This document shows positions 28,255 through 37,146 of a stretch of 64,000 nucleotides of DNA, piece after piece. This DNA is from Solimonas thermocellulolyticum (GTDB lineage Bacteria > Pseudomonadota > Gammaproteobacteria > Nevskiales > Nevskiaceae): assembly GCF_040327995.1 (NCBI RefSeq), contig NZ_JBEPIJ010000002.1:1-64000 (forward strand), written 5' to 3'. The notes beneath the pieces are model-generated. The model was not told the DNA's origin, searched no databases, and worked only from the letters and a program-made list of their open reading frames with translations. Positions within the stretch are counted from its first letter, which is position 1. Each line of letters begins with the position of its first letter. The position numbers and the translations under genes are program-made.

Positions 28255-30256
28255 GATGATGCTCGCCGTGTTGCTCACGCTCGCCGTCGCCGGCGTTGCG
28301 CAGGCGCAGGACGAACGCCGCCGCCCCGGTGAACGCGCCGAGCGCAACACCGAGGTTCCGCAAGACGCACTGCCCAAGCCGGCCGCGACGCCGAGGCCCG
28401 CACCGCTGCCGCCACCGAGCATCCAGGTCGAGCGTCGTCGTCCGGGTGAATCTCCGGCGCCGGTCAAGGCACCAGCGCCGGCGCCGGCAAAGCCCGTGCA
28501 GGCGGCCGTGCCGGCACCGGCGTCGCCGTCCGGTCGGCGGCGCCCGGGGCAACCGGACTACACGCGTCCCGATGCCAGCGGCCAGCGCGCCGAGCCCGGC
28601 TCACCGCTGCGCGGCCCGCGCGTGCCGTTCGCCCCCAATCGCGCCAGCGGTCTGAAGCCGGTAGCCAAGCCTGGCGCCGACGCCGAGTTCCGCAAGCAAG
28701 TCGTGCCGGATCGCTGGCAGCTCACGCGCGCACTCGGGCTCACCGACTACCCCTGGTACGACCCGTACAACCAGAACACGCTGAAAGGCGACCGTCCCGT
28801 GCGGGGCGACTGGTTCTTCGCTGCCAATCTGACGTCCGACACGATCATCGAGCCGCGGCGCGTGCCCACACCAGTCGGCGCTCAGGCGGAGGGCCAGGCA
28901 GGGCAGCTCGACCTGATCGGCAGCGGTGAACAACTCCTGTTCGCGCAAACCGTACTCGCCGAATTGGTCTACCTGCAAGGCAACACGACGTTCCGTCCCC
29001 CGGACTGGGAGTTCCGCTTTCAGCCGGCGTTTGGTTTCAACGACGTGCAGGTCGATCAGATCCGTGCGCTGCGCATCGATCCGCGCACGGGTACCGATCG
29101 CCGCGACCAGCACTTCGGCGTCCAGCAGTTGTTCGTCGATAAGCACCTGCGCAACGTATCGGACCGTTACGACTTCGACAGTCTGCGCATCGGCATCCAG
29201 CCATTCACGGCGGATTTTCGCGGCTTCCTGTTCCAGGACCAACAACTCGGCGTGCGCCTGTTCGGCACTCGCGACAACAACCTCTGGCAGTACAACCTCG
29301 CGTACTTCCGGCGGCTGGAAAAGGACACCAATTCGCTGCTGAACGATCTGGGGCAGCCGCTGCGCAAGGACGACATCGTCGTCTTCAATCTCTACCGGCA
29401 AGACTTCCCCGTGCTGGGCCACACCTCGCAGGCCGTGATCCTGCACAACCGCAACCGTGAAGGGGACGACGGACTGCACTTCAACCAAAACGGCTTCATC
29501 GAGCGGCCCGCGTCCATCGGCCGCGAGTTCCCGCGCAACTACGACGTGACCTATGTCGGCGTCAATGGCGACGGTCACTTCGGTAGGCTCAATCTGACTT
29601 CGTCCGCGTACTTTGCCTTCGGAGATCAAGACGAGGGGGTGTTGCGCTCAGGCGCGGTCGACATTCGCGCGTTCTTCCTCGCGGCCGAGGCATCCGTCGA
29701 CTTCGACTGGCGGCGTATCCGGGTGTCGGCCTTGTACGCCAGCGCCGACGATGATCCCTTCGATGACGTCGAGACCGGGTTCGATGCCGTGCTCGAAGCG
29801 CCGCTGTTCGCCGGCGGACTCGATACGAACTTCTGGACGCGACAGAGCGTGCCGCTGATCGGTGGCGGCATCGTGGGTCTGTCCGGCCGCAACGGCCAGC
29901 TCAACTCACTGCGCTCCTCGCTGCTCGAAGGCCAATCGAACTTTGCCAACCCCGGGACCGTGCTGCTCGGCGTCGGCGCCGACCTGGACCTCGCGCCGAC
30001 GTTGCGCGTGTCGTTCAACGTCAACCAGCTGTGGTTTGCGGACTCGGCCGTGGTCGAGATCTACCGCAACCAGGGGCCAATCGATGAGGACATCGGTCTG
30101 GATGTATCGGTCGCCACCATCTGGCGGCCGTTTGCGACGCAAAACGTGATTTTCCGCGGCTCGGCGGCGGCGCTGGTGCCGGGCGAAGCGTATGAACAGC
30201 TGTTCGGAGATGAGACGGGTTACTCCGTCCTGCTCAACCTGATTCTCAACTACTGA
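28244..30256 (+). CDS. Outer-membrane barrel with RRRPG-repeat extension
   Basis: 670 residues, ATG at 28244 with CAGGAGG just upstream. The signal peptide ends GVAQAQ (about 22). Residues 23-130 are a Pro/Ala-rich extension carrying RRRPGER (25-31), RRRPGES (64-70) and RRRPGQ (98-103). The remaining 540 residues alternate polar and aromatic residues as in a beta-barrel and end in a hydrophobic strand with terminal Tyr. No cysteine heme motif is present. By position, between multiheme proteins, it is a candidate for the porin part of a porin-cytochrome conduit, though I see no clear similarity to MtrB/PioB. The barrel is inferred from strand pattern, not family match. Confidence 0.7.
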   Translation: MASKMMLAVLLTLAVAGVAQAQDERRRPGERAERNTEVPQDALPKPAATPRPAPLPPPSIQVERRRPGESPAPVKAPAPAPAKPVQAAVPAPASPSGRRRPGQPDYTRPDASGQRAEPGSPLRGPRVPFAPNRASGLKPVAKPGADAEFRKQVVPDRWQLTRALGLTDYPWYDPYNQNTLKGDRPVRGDWFFAANLTSDTIIEPRRVPTPVGAQAEGQAGQLDLIGSGEQLLFAQTVLAELVYLQGNTTFRPPDWEFRFQPAFGFNDVQVDQIRALRIDPRTGTDRRDQHFGVQQLFVDKHLRNVSDRYDFDSLRIGIQPFTADFRGFLFQDQQLGVRLFGTRDNNLWQYNLAYFRRLEKDTNSLLNDLGQPLRKDDIVVFNLYRQDFPVLGHTSQAVILHNRNREGDDGLHFNQNGFIERPASIGREFPRNYDVTYVGVNGDGHFGRLNLTSSAYFAFGDQDEGVLRSGAVDIRAFFLAAEASVDFDWRRIRVSALYASADDDPFDDVETGFDAVLEAPLFAGGLDTNFWTRQSVPLIGGGIVGLSGRNGQLNSLRSSLLEGQSNFANPGTVLLGVGADLDLAPTLRVSFNVNQLWFADSAVVEIYRNQGPIDEDIGLDVSVATIWRPFATQNVIFRGSAAALVPGEAYEQLFGDETGYSVLLNLILNY

Positions 30257-30257
30257 A

Positions 30258-33200
30258 ATGGCTCGCCCTATCGCACTCCCACTGCTTGCCGCCGTCGCGC
30301 TCGCTGCCGCCTCGGGTCCGGCGATATCGGCTGGCGGCGAGAAGCCGCAGGACATCACCTACCAGACCGCGCCGCCGGCACCGCGCTCGCAGACCCAGGC
30401 CGAGGCCGACGCCAAGAGCACCGGCTGCGTGTCCTGCCACACCGAGTCCGACCAAAAGACCATGCACCGCCAGCCGGGCGTGATTCTCGGCTGCACCGAC
30501 TGCCACGGCGGCAATGCGACGGTGATGAAACCCGAGGGCTTCGATGCCGGTAGCGCGCCCTATGCGGATAGGCTGGCGCAGGCGCACGTGCTGCCGATGT
30601 TCCCGAAGACTTGGAACTGGCCCAGCTCGGCGAATCCGGAGCACAGCTACGCGCTGCTCAACCGCGAGAGCCCCGAGTACGTGCGCTTCGTCAACCCCAG
30701 CGACTACCGCGTCGTGCGCGAGGCCTGCGGCGCCTGTCATCTGCCGATCATCGAGGCGGCCGAGCGCTCAATCATGGCCACCGGCGCGATGCTCTGGGGC
30801 GGGGCGGCCTACAACAACGGCATCCTGCCGTTCAAGCACTACATCCTTGGCGAGTCGTATTCGCGTGAGGGCGAGGCGACGATCCTGCTCGGCCCGGTCG
30901 TGCCCGACGAGGACATGAAGGCCAAGGGCGTCATCGAGAAGCTCTACCCGCTGCCGAGCTGGCAGACGACGCCGCCGGGCGACGTGTTCCGCGTGTTCGA
31001 GCGCGGCGGCCGCAACATCCTGAGCCTGTTTCCGGAAACCGGATTGCCGAACATCGCCGGGAACATCCAGCGCCTCGAAGAACCCGGCCGTCCCGACCAG
31101 CGCCAGTCCAACCGTGGCCCGGGCACCGGCCTGCGCATCTCGGTTCCGGTGCTCAACATCCACAAGACGCGCCTGAACGATCCACTGATGTGGTTTCTGG
31201 GCACCAACGACCAGCCGGGCGACTATCGATCCTCCGGCTGCGCCGCCTGCCACGTCGTCTACGCCAACGACCGCGATCCGCGCCACAGCGGACCGTATGC
31301 GCAGGCGGGTCACACCGGCTTGTCGCAGAGCGCCGACCCGACGATCCCGAAGAACCGCTCCGGCCATCCGCTGCGCCATCAGTTCACGTCGGCGATTCCG
31401 ACCAGCCAGTGCATGGTCTGCCACATGCACCAGCCCAACGTGTTCGTGAACAGCTTCCTCGGTTACACGATGTGGGACTACGAGTCCGACGCGCCGTTCA
31501 TGTGGCCGGAGGAGGAGAAAAAGCCCACGTCCGAAGAGATCCGCAAGATCAACCAGCGCAATCCCGAAGGCGCGGCGGTGCGCGGCAAATGGGGCGACCC
31601 CGAGTTCCTCAAGCAGGTCAGCGAAATGAACCCGCTGCTGCGGGACACCCAGTTCGCCGACTACCACGGCCACGGCTGGAACTTCCGCGCCGTCTTCAAG
31701 CGTGACCGCAAGGGCCGGCTGCTCGACGAGAAGGGCAACGTCGTCTCCGACGACGATCCGGACAAGTTCAAGAAGGCGGTGCACATGTCGAGCATCCACG
31801 TGGACGTCGGCATGCACTGCGTGGACTGCCATTTCTCGCAGGATGCGCACGGCGACGGGCACATCTACGGCGAGGTCGCGCAAGCGATCGAAATCGAGTG
31901 CGTCGACTGCCACGGTACTGCGGACGCCTATCCCTCGCTGCTCACCAGCGGTCCGGCGGCGCCCGAAGGCGGCACCGACCTGTCGCTGATGCGCACGCCG
32001 TTCGGCCAACTGCGTTTCGAGTGGGTGGGCGGCAAGCTGATCCAGCGCTCCAGCGTCACCGAGGGTCTGCAGTGGGAGCTGAGCCTGGTCAAGGATTCGG
32101 TGACCAAGGGCAGTCCGCACTACAACGAGAAAGCGGCGCGCGCCAAGCTGATGTCGAAGGACACCGCAAAACAGCACTGGGGCGCGGACGTCGCGCCCGC
32201 CGATCGTGCGCACAAGGACGAGGAGATGATGTGCGTGACCTGCCACACCTCGTGGACGACGAGCTGCGGCGGCTGTCATCTGCCGATTGAGGCCAACTGG
32301 AAGACACCGGACCAGCACTACGATGGCACCGAGTCGCGTAACTTCGCCACCTACAACCCGCAGGTGGTCCGCGATGACGTGTTCCAGCTCGGCAAGCACG
32401 GTCCGGCCAAGGGCGGTCGCATCGCCCCGGTGCGTTCGTCGAGCGCGCTGGTGCTGTCGTCGACCAATCTCAACCGCGAGAGGATCTACATCCAGCAGCC
32501 GCCGGTGGCGGCCAGTGGGTTCTCGTCGCAGGCCTTCGCGCCGCACTACGCGCACACCGAGCGCAAGACCGAAACCAAGCAGTGCGAGGACTGCCATCTG
32601 TCTAAGGCCAACGACAACAACGCGATCATGGCGCAGTTGCTGCTGCACGGCACCAACTTCATGAACTTCATCGGCTACAACGCCTGGCTCGGCACCGCAG
32701 GCGGCGTGGCGGCGGTGACCGTCACGGAATGGGACGAGCCGCAGGCGGTGATCGGCAGCTATCTGCACCGCTACGCGTATCCGGAGCGCTTCCGCCGGCA
32801 CGAGCTGCGCGGCCGCGAGCTCGAGACCGAGCACACGCATCGTGCCGGAGATGCCGTCGGTTGCCTGCAGCTTCGCGGCGAGTATCTATACGTCGCCCAG
32901 GGCGCCGATGGCTTCGAGGTCTACGACATCAACGCCAGCGCCAACAAAGGCTTCTCGCAGCGCATCGTCTCCGCGCCGTTCTCGCCGCTGGGGCACGACA
33001 CCCGCGTCGAGACGCGGAATGCGACCTGCGTGGCGCTCCCGTCCAACCAGCCGATCCATCCGGAGCGCAACCAGGGCGAGCTGATGCGCGTGATCAACAT
33101 GGAGCAGCCGTTCCACCCGATCTACAACTACGCGCTGATCAGCGACAGCGAGGAAGGGCTGATTCTCGTCGACGTCAACACGCTCTCGGATGGCGAGCCG

Positions 33201-33974
33201 CGCAACAACTTCCTCGAGCGCGCCCTCACCTGGAACGACGGCGGCATCCTCGACGGCGCCCGTCATCTCACCGTGGCCGGATCCTGGGTCTACGTCGCTG
33301 CCGACGCCGGCATCGTCGTGCTCGATCTGGCCGATCCGCTGCGGCCCAAGGTGGCCGCGACGATCCCGCTGCAGGACGTGCGCGGCACGGCGGTGCAGTT
33401 CCGCTACCTGTTCGCGACCACGGCCGAGGGCCTGCGCGTCGTCGACGTGACCCATCCGGACCGCCCGCGCATCGTCGAGGGCGCTTTGGTGCCTTTCGCC
33501 GACGCGCGTCGGGTCTATCTGGTGCGCACGTTTGCCTATGTCGCCGCCGGCGCCGAGGGCCTGGGCATCGTCGACATCACCAATCCGGAGAAGCCGGCGC
33601 TGTACCAGCAATACACCGCCGACGGCCAGATCACCGACGCCTGGGACGTCAAGGTCGGCGCGACCAATGCCTCGCTGTTCGCCTACGTCGCCGACGGCGC
33701 CGCGGGCCTCAAGGTGGTACAGCTCATCAGCCCCGAGACCCAGCCGGGCTTCTATGGCTTCTCGCCCGATCCCAAGCCACAGCTGATTGCCACGCGCAAG
33801 ACCCGGTGGCCGGCGCGCGCCGTGTCCGAGGGCCTGCACCGCGATCGCGCCGTCGACGAAACCGGCGGCCAGATTGCGGTCTTTGGCCGTATCGGCTCAC
33901 GGCCGTTCACGCTCGAGGAACAGCAGGCGCTGTATCTGGACGAGGACGGCAAGCCGTGGTTCGTGAAAAATTGA
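30258..33974 (+). CDS. Decaheme cytochrome c with LVIVD propeller
   Basis: 1238 residues. A signal peptide (ends AISAGG, about 27) is followed by ten CxxCH motifs within residues about 55-780 (CVSCH first, CEDCH last). From about 860 to 1180 lie repeats of the form YVAADAGIVVLDLADPLRPKVAA and YVAAGAEGLGIVDITNPEKP, which are LVIVD-type beta-propeller blades. It starts one base after the barrel gene. A large secreted decaheme protein next to an outer-membrane barrel is expected to sit at or outside the outer membrane and pass electrons to or from an external partner, with the propeller as docking surface. The electron direction is not decided by sequence. Confidence 0.85.
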   Translation: MARPIALPLLAAVALAAASGPAISAGGEKPQDITYQTAPPAPRSQTQAEADAKSTGCVSCHTESDQKTMHRQPGVILGCTDCHGGNATVMKPEGFDAGSAPYADRLAQAHVLPMFPKTWNWPSSANPEHSYALLNRESPEYVRFVNPSDYRVVREACGACHLPIIEAAERSIMATGAMLWGGAAYNNGILPFKHYILGESYSREGEATILLGPVVPDEDMKAKGVIEKLYPLPSWQTTPPGDVFRVFERGGRNILSLFPETGLPNIAGNIQRLEEPGRPDQRQSNRGPGTGLRISVPVLNIHKTRLNDPLMWFLGTNDQPGDYRSSGCAACHVVYANDRDPRHSGPYAQAGHTGLSQSADPTIPKNRSGHPLRHQFTSAIPTSQCMVCHMHQPNVFVNSFLGYTMWDYESDAPFMWPEEEKKPTSEEIRKINQRNPEGAAVRGKWGDPEFLKQVSEMNPLLRDTQFADYHGHGWNFRAVFKRDRKGRLLDEKGNVVSDDDPDKFKKAVHMSSIHVDVGMHCVDCHFSQDAHGDGHIYGEVAQAIEIECVDCHGTADAYPSLLTSGPAAPEGGTDLSLMRTPFGQLRFEWVGGKLIQRSSVTEGLQWELSLVKDSVTKGSPHYNEKAARAKLMSKDTAKQHWGADVAPADRAHKDEEMMCVTCHTSWTTSCGGCHLPIEANWKTPDQHYDGTESRNFATYNPQVVRDDVFQLGKHGPAKGGRIAPVRSSSALVLSSTNLNRERIYIQQPPVAASGFSSQAFAPHYAHTERKTETKQCEDCHLSKANDNNAIMAQLLLHGTNFMNFIGYNAWLGTAGGVAAVTVTEWDEPQAVIGSYLHRYAYPERFRRHELRGRELETEHTHRAGDAVGCLQLRGEYLYVAQGADGFEVYDINASANKGFSQRIVSAPFSPLGHDTRVETRNATCVALPSNQPIHPERNQGELMRVINMEQPFHPIYNYALISDSEEGLILVDVNTLSDGEPRNNFLERALTWNDGGILDGARHLTVAGSWVYVAADAGIVVLDLADPLRPKVAATIPLQDVRGTAVQFRYLFATTAEGLRVVDVTHPDRPRIVEGALVPFADARRVYLVRTFAYVAAGAEGLGIVDITNPEKPALYQQYTADGQITDAWDVKVGATNASLFAYVADGAAGLKVVQLISPETQPGFYGFSPDPKPQLIATRKTRWPARAVSEGLHRDRAVDETGGQIAVFGRIGSRPFTLEEQQALYLDEDGKPWFVKN

Positions 33975-34114
33975 GCGCTGCCGCAAACTTGTGTGAACTG
34001 CGGCGCAGTATGCATCGCAATGCGACAGACGTATCGTTTGCGTCACAGGGATTGGGCTAGGCTAGACCGGCCAGTGGATCGGCGCTGTCGGCAGAAACCG
34101 GGCAGCGCCTCGAA

Positions 34115-34140
34115 GGGCCACCGCAACGGCTCGGTGGCCC
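34115..34140 (+). promoter_or_regulatory. Strong hairpin before lipoprotein gene
   Basis: GGGCCACCG and CGGTGGCCC form a perfect 9-bp inverted repeat with an 8-base loop, 22 bp before the ATG at 34163. No T-run follows, so it is probably a leader hairpin rather than a classical terminator of the decaheme operon. The rest of the 188-bp gap (33975-34162) holds no other clear signal. Confidence 0.4.
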
Positions 34141-34162
34141 AAACGACGAGAGGGACTTGCGT

Positions 34163-35281
34163 ATGTTCATGACCACAGACAAGCGACTTTTTCCGCGCAC
34201 CGCGTCGATCGCGGGCTTGGTGTTGGTGCTGAGTGCTTGCGGGGGAGGTGGCGGCGGCGGGGGCAACCCGATACCGCTGGATCAACCCGACGCCTTGATG
34301 GAAAGCCTGAACGACAAGATCGCGTCCCCCAACGGCGGAATCGAGTTCGTCCCGAATGCCACGCCACCGGCACCGACCGGCGACGGACAGACCCCCAAGG
34401 TCGCGGCCGGCGTCGAGCTGACGGCCGAGCCGGGCGATACGGTTAGCCTCCCGGTGAGCATCGGCGGTGCGCCGGATTTGTCGGCCTTGTTCGCGAAGAT
34501 TCCCGGGGCATCGTCATACTTTCAGGTGAACCTGGGTGGTGGCGGAGGCTCCAAGGCTGCCCGCCGCGCGGCCAAGCAGGCCACTGGCGGCTTCGTGTTG
34601 ACCACCATCATCGGTTTCAACGTCACGCTGCCACAGAACCTCGCGACCGGTGGGGCGTTCTGTTTCGAGTTCGCCGCCAAAGACGCGGCCGGCAACGTGT
34701 CCTCCCCGGATGTGTCCTGCATCACCGTCGTTGCCGAAAAGCCGGTACCGATGGACGATCAGCCGTCGGCCGCACAGACTGCCGCCGCACTCCAGGGAAG
34801 CTGGCAGAGCCCGTGCTTCGACGTCTCCGACGACTTCGACGAAGACGGGACGATCGAGTCCGACGAGCAAGAGTCGGTCCGCGAGGTCATCAACTTCGTC
34901 GGCACCGACCAGTACGCGACGTTCTTCGACTTCTACGCGGCGAATCGCACCTGTTCCGGCACCGCCGAGCGTCTGCAGGCCCCGGGTGGCACGTACGCGC
35001 TGGGCAATAGCGCGCAACCCGATTCCCAGGGCAAGTACGCGCGCGCCATCGACTTCGTGCCGAACCCCGATGATCCGAACTTCGGCGATGCGGTCTCGAC
35101 CTGTTACAACCTGCTGCGCCTGGAGGGCAGCGGCGGCAGTATCGACACGCTGCTACTCGGCTATCCGATTCCCTTTGCCTTCGACTTCGAAGGGGCGCCG
35201 GAACCGGTCAGCGGAGATTGCCGTTCACCCCAGACGCGGCCGACGGCGGTGATACCGTCCCTGCCGTTCAGCAGGGGGTAG
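34163..35281 (+). CDS. Lipoprotein with EF-hand-like loop
   Basis: 372 residues. The lipobox LSAC (Cys26) is followed by a run of eight glycines, a common tether in surface lipoproteins. Residues 90-190 look beta-rich (AEPGDTVSLPVSIGG; FCFEFAAKDAAGNVSSPD). Residues 224-235, DFDEDGTIESDE, match the EF-hand calcium-loop pattern D-x-D-x-D-G-x-I-x-x-x-E exactly, after a lipocalin-like GSWQSPCF. I do not recognise the family. The ATG at 34163 is preferred to a TTG two codons earlier; GAGAGGGA lies upstream. Its place between the decaheme operon and the cyclase makes a surface role in the same process possible. Confidence 0.75.
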   Translation: MFMTTDKRLFPRTASIAGLVLVLSACGGGGGGGGNPIPLDQPDALMESLNDKIASPNGGIEFVPNATPPAPTGDGQTPKVAAGVELTAEPGDTVSLPVSIGGAPDLSALFAKIPGASSYFQVNLGGGGGSKAARRAAKQATGGFVLTTIIGFNVTLPQNLATGGAFCFEFAAKDAAGNVSSPDVSCITVVAEKPVPMDDQPSAAQTAAALQGSWQSPCFDVSDDFDEDGTIESDEQESVREVINFVGTDQYATFFDFYAANRTCSGTAERLQAPGGTYALGNSAQPDSQGKYARAIDFVPNPDDPNFGDAVSTCYNLLRLEGSGGSIDTLLLGYPIPFAFDFEGAPEPVSGDCRSPQTRPTAVIPSLPFSRG

Positions 35282-35378
35282 CCGTCGTGCCCATGGCCCA
35301 CGGTGCATCATCCGCATGGCCGTGGGCTCGTCGGTGGCGGTTCGTTTCACGGGTGCTCGCGCGCCACGGCGGGCGCGG

Positions 35379-35412
35379 TATGATGGTCCCGCCGCGCGCG
35401 CCGAGCGCGCGG
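35379..35412 (+). promoter_or_regulatory. Candidate -10 and leader hairpin
   Basis: TATGAT at 35379-35384 is a fair -10; no good -35 is visible at 16-18 bp. Directly after it, CCGCGCGC (35392-35399) and GCGCGCGG (35405-35412) form a strong hairpin near the predicted transcript start, about 40 bp before the ATG of the small barrel gene. Confidence 0.3.
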
Positions 35413-35452
35413 GCCCGTCTTTCATCTGCGGTGGTCTTCAGGGAGAGCATCG

Positions 35453-36190
35453 ATGAACTTGAGAGTTGCAGTGGCGGTGATGCTGCTCGGCGGTGCGACG
35501 ACCGCATCCGCGGAGACGCTGAATTTCGGCCTACGCCTGGGGCTGACCCAAGGCGGGTATCAGAACGATTCCTCGTTCGTGGTCACCGAGCTCGCCTCCG
35601 GGCAGGATCAGCAATTCGTGGTCGCGTCCAATGACAGTTGGTTCTACTCGTTCGGTCTGCAGACCGGCGCGAGCGTCGCCGTATCGAACTTCTTCGCCGA
35701 TCTGTCCGTGGAGTATCTCGACGTGCAGATCGACGGCGGCGATTTCGATCGCAGTGATCTGCTGCTCACGGCGGGCTACCTGATCGGCGATCATTGGTCG
35801 GCGTTTGCCGGCTATCGCCGGGGTACGCAAGGCGACGGCGTCTTCGACGACAAGACCTTCAGTGAGTCCGGCTTTTTCGTCGGTGCTGGCTATGCCGGCT
35901 TCGAGCTGGGGCCTTTCATGATGGGCACTTCATTGGCCTATAACTTTTCCAAGGCCGAGGACTTTCCATTTCCGGGGGACGAGTTCGACTATGGCGGCGT
36001 CAGCCTCAAGCTGGCAGTCAACCCCAAGGCGGCACCGCAGCACACCATTCAGCTGCGCTACCAGCGCTTCACTGGCGATGATTCGCCGCGGCGCGAGCTC
36101 GAGTCTGACGGTATCCCGGTTCGCGTCGAGACGGTCGAACTGACTGAAAGCTACGTGCAACTCAGCTACGCGTATGCCTTCTACTTCTAG
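35453..36190 (+). CDS. Small outer-membrane beta-barrel protein
   Basis: 245 residues: signal peptide ending TTASAE (about 20), then alternating strands such as LNFGLRLGLTQGGY, WSAFAGYRRGTQ and HTIQLRYQRF. It ends VQLSYAYAFYF with the C-terminal Phe typical of outer-membrane barrels. Size and pattern fit an 8- to 10-stranded barrel of the OmpW/OmpA-like type. GGGAGAGC lies upstream of the ATG. There is no specific family match; a link to the neighbouring electron-transfer and signalling genes is by position only. Confidence 0.75.
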   Translation: MNLRVAVAVMLLGGATTASAETLNFGLRLGLTQGGYQNDSSFVVTELASGQDQQFVVASNDSWFYSFGLQTGASVAVSNFFADLSVEYLDVQIDGGDFDRSDLLLTAGYLIGDHWSAFAGYRRGTQGDGVFDDKTFSESGFFVGAGYAGFELGPFMMGTSLAYNFSKAEDFPFPGDEFDYGGVSLKLAVNPKAAPQHTIQLRYQRFTGDDSPRRELESDGIPVRVETVELTESYVQLSYAYAFYF

Positions 36191-36247
36191 ACCGCTTCGG
36201 CGCCCTTGGTATGGCGCGCGCTGCCTCTGAGCCCGTTCGTCCAGCGC

Positions 36248-37135
36248 ATGTCGCAGCGCGCAGTCCTGTTCGCCGACGTCGTCGGAAGCACGGCTCTTTA
36301 TCGCCGTCTGGGCGATGATGCTGCCGAAGCCCTGATCCGTTCCGCGCTCGAGCGGATCGCCGAGACTGCGCGCGGCTTTGGTGGGCGCTTGGTCAAAACC
36401 ATCGGCGACTGCGCCATGTGCGAATTGCCCGATGCCGACGCCGCGGCGCGAACCTCGATCGAGGTGCAGCGTCAAGCCCGTCAGCCCGTGCGGACTGGCG
36501 AGTCGCCGGTTCTGTTCCGTATTGGCTTCATGCACGGCCCTGTCGTCGTGCGCGATGACGATGTCTTCGGCGACGCCGTCAACATCGCCGCGCGGCTCTG
36601 CGACATGGCCAAGGCCGAACAAATCCTGACGACCGAAGCGACGTCGGCACTCTTGTCGCCCGAGCTGCGCGCGAACCTGCGTCTGTTCGACCAGACGCCG
36701 GTCAAGGGGGTGACGCAATCGCTGGTCATCGTGCAATTGCTATGGGATCGCCGGGCGGCGACGCAGATCTTCATCGCGCCCAGCGAGGTCGCGCTGCCGG
36801 CGAGTACCGGACTCGTCCTGACCTACGGCGGGCAGACGCTATCGATCTCGGCGCAAAAGACCCCGTTCACCATAGGCCGAGAGGAGGGGTGCAGCCTCGT
36901 CGTGCCCTCGCCGTTCGCATCGCGGGTGCATGCGCGTATCGAGCTGCATCGCGGCAAGTACACGCTGGTCGATGAAAGCACCAACGGCACCTACGTGCGT
37001 CCCGAAGGTGCGGACGCCGACCGCTACGTCTACATCCGGCGCGAGGTGTTCACCTTGCTGGGGCGAGGCGTGTTTGCGCTCGGCGAGCGGCCGGACGACG
37101 GTCTCGCGCACCTGCTGGCCTACGAAGTGTCCTGA
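36248..37135 (+). CDS. Class III adenylyl cyclase with C-terminal FHA
   Basis: 295 residues, probably cytoplasmic. The catalytic domain (1-165) has metal-binding Asp10 (FADVVGST) and Asp54 (KTIGD), purine-selecting Lys50 and Asp105 (DVFGD), and Asn112/Arg116 in VNIAARL. The Lys/Asp pair predicts ATP rather than GTP as substrate. An FHA domain follows at about 185-290 with Gly210-Arg211, SRVHA (225-229) and STNGTYV (244-250), all the residues needed for phosphothreonine binding. The ATG at 36248 starts the conserved SQRAVLFADV; upstream codons are unconserved. It ends 11 bp from the converging kinase gene. cAMP from it could act on the cNMP domains of the 21027 gene, and the kinase could control it through FHA. 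Confidence 0.9.
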   Translation: MSQRAVLFADVVGSTALYRRLGDDAAEALIRSALERIAETARGFGGRLVKTIGDCAMCELPDADAAARTSIEVQRQARQPVRTGESPVLFRIGFMHGPVVVRDDDVFGDAVNIAARLCDMAKAEQILTTEATSALLSPELRANLRLFDQTPVKGVTQSLVIVQLLWDRRAATQIFIAPSEVALPASTGLVLTYGGQTLSISAQKTPFTIGREEGCSLVVPSPFASRVHARIELHRGKYTLVDESTNGTYVRPEGADADRYVYIRREVFTLLGRGVFALGERPDDGLAHLLAYEVS

Positions 37136-37146
37136 CGATGGCGGCT

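Noticed and set aside
34037..34068. Sigma-70 promoter before the EF-hand lipoprotein gene
   Set aside because: TTGCGT is a fair -35, but the candidate -10 hexamers TAGGCT and TAGACC give spacings of 14 and 19 bp, so it was not listed.
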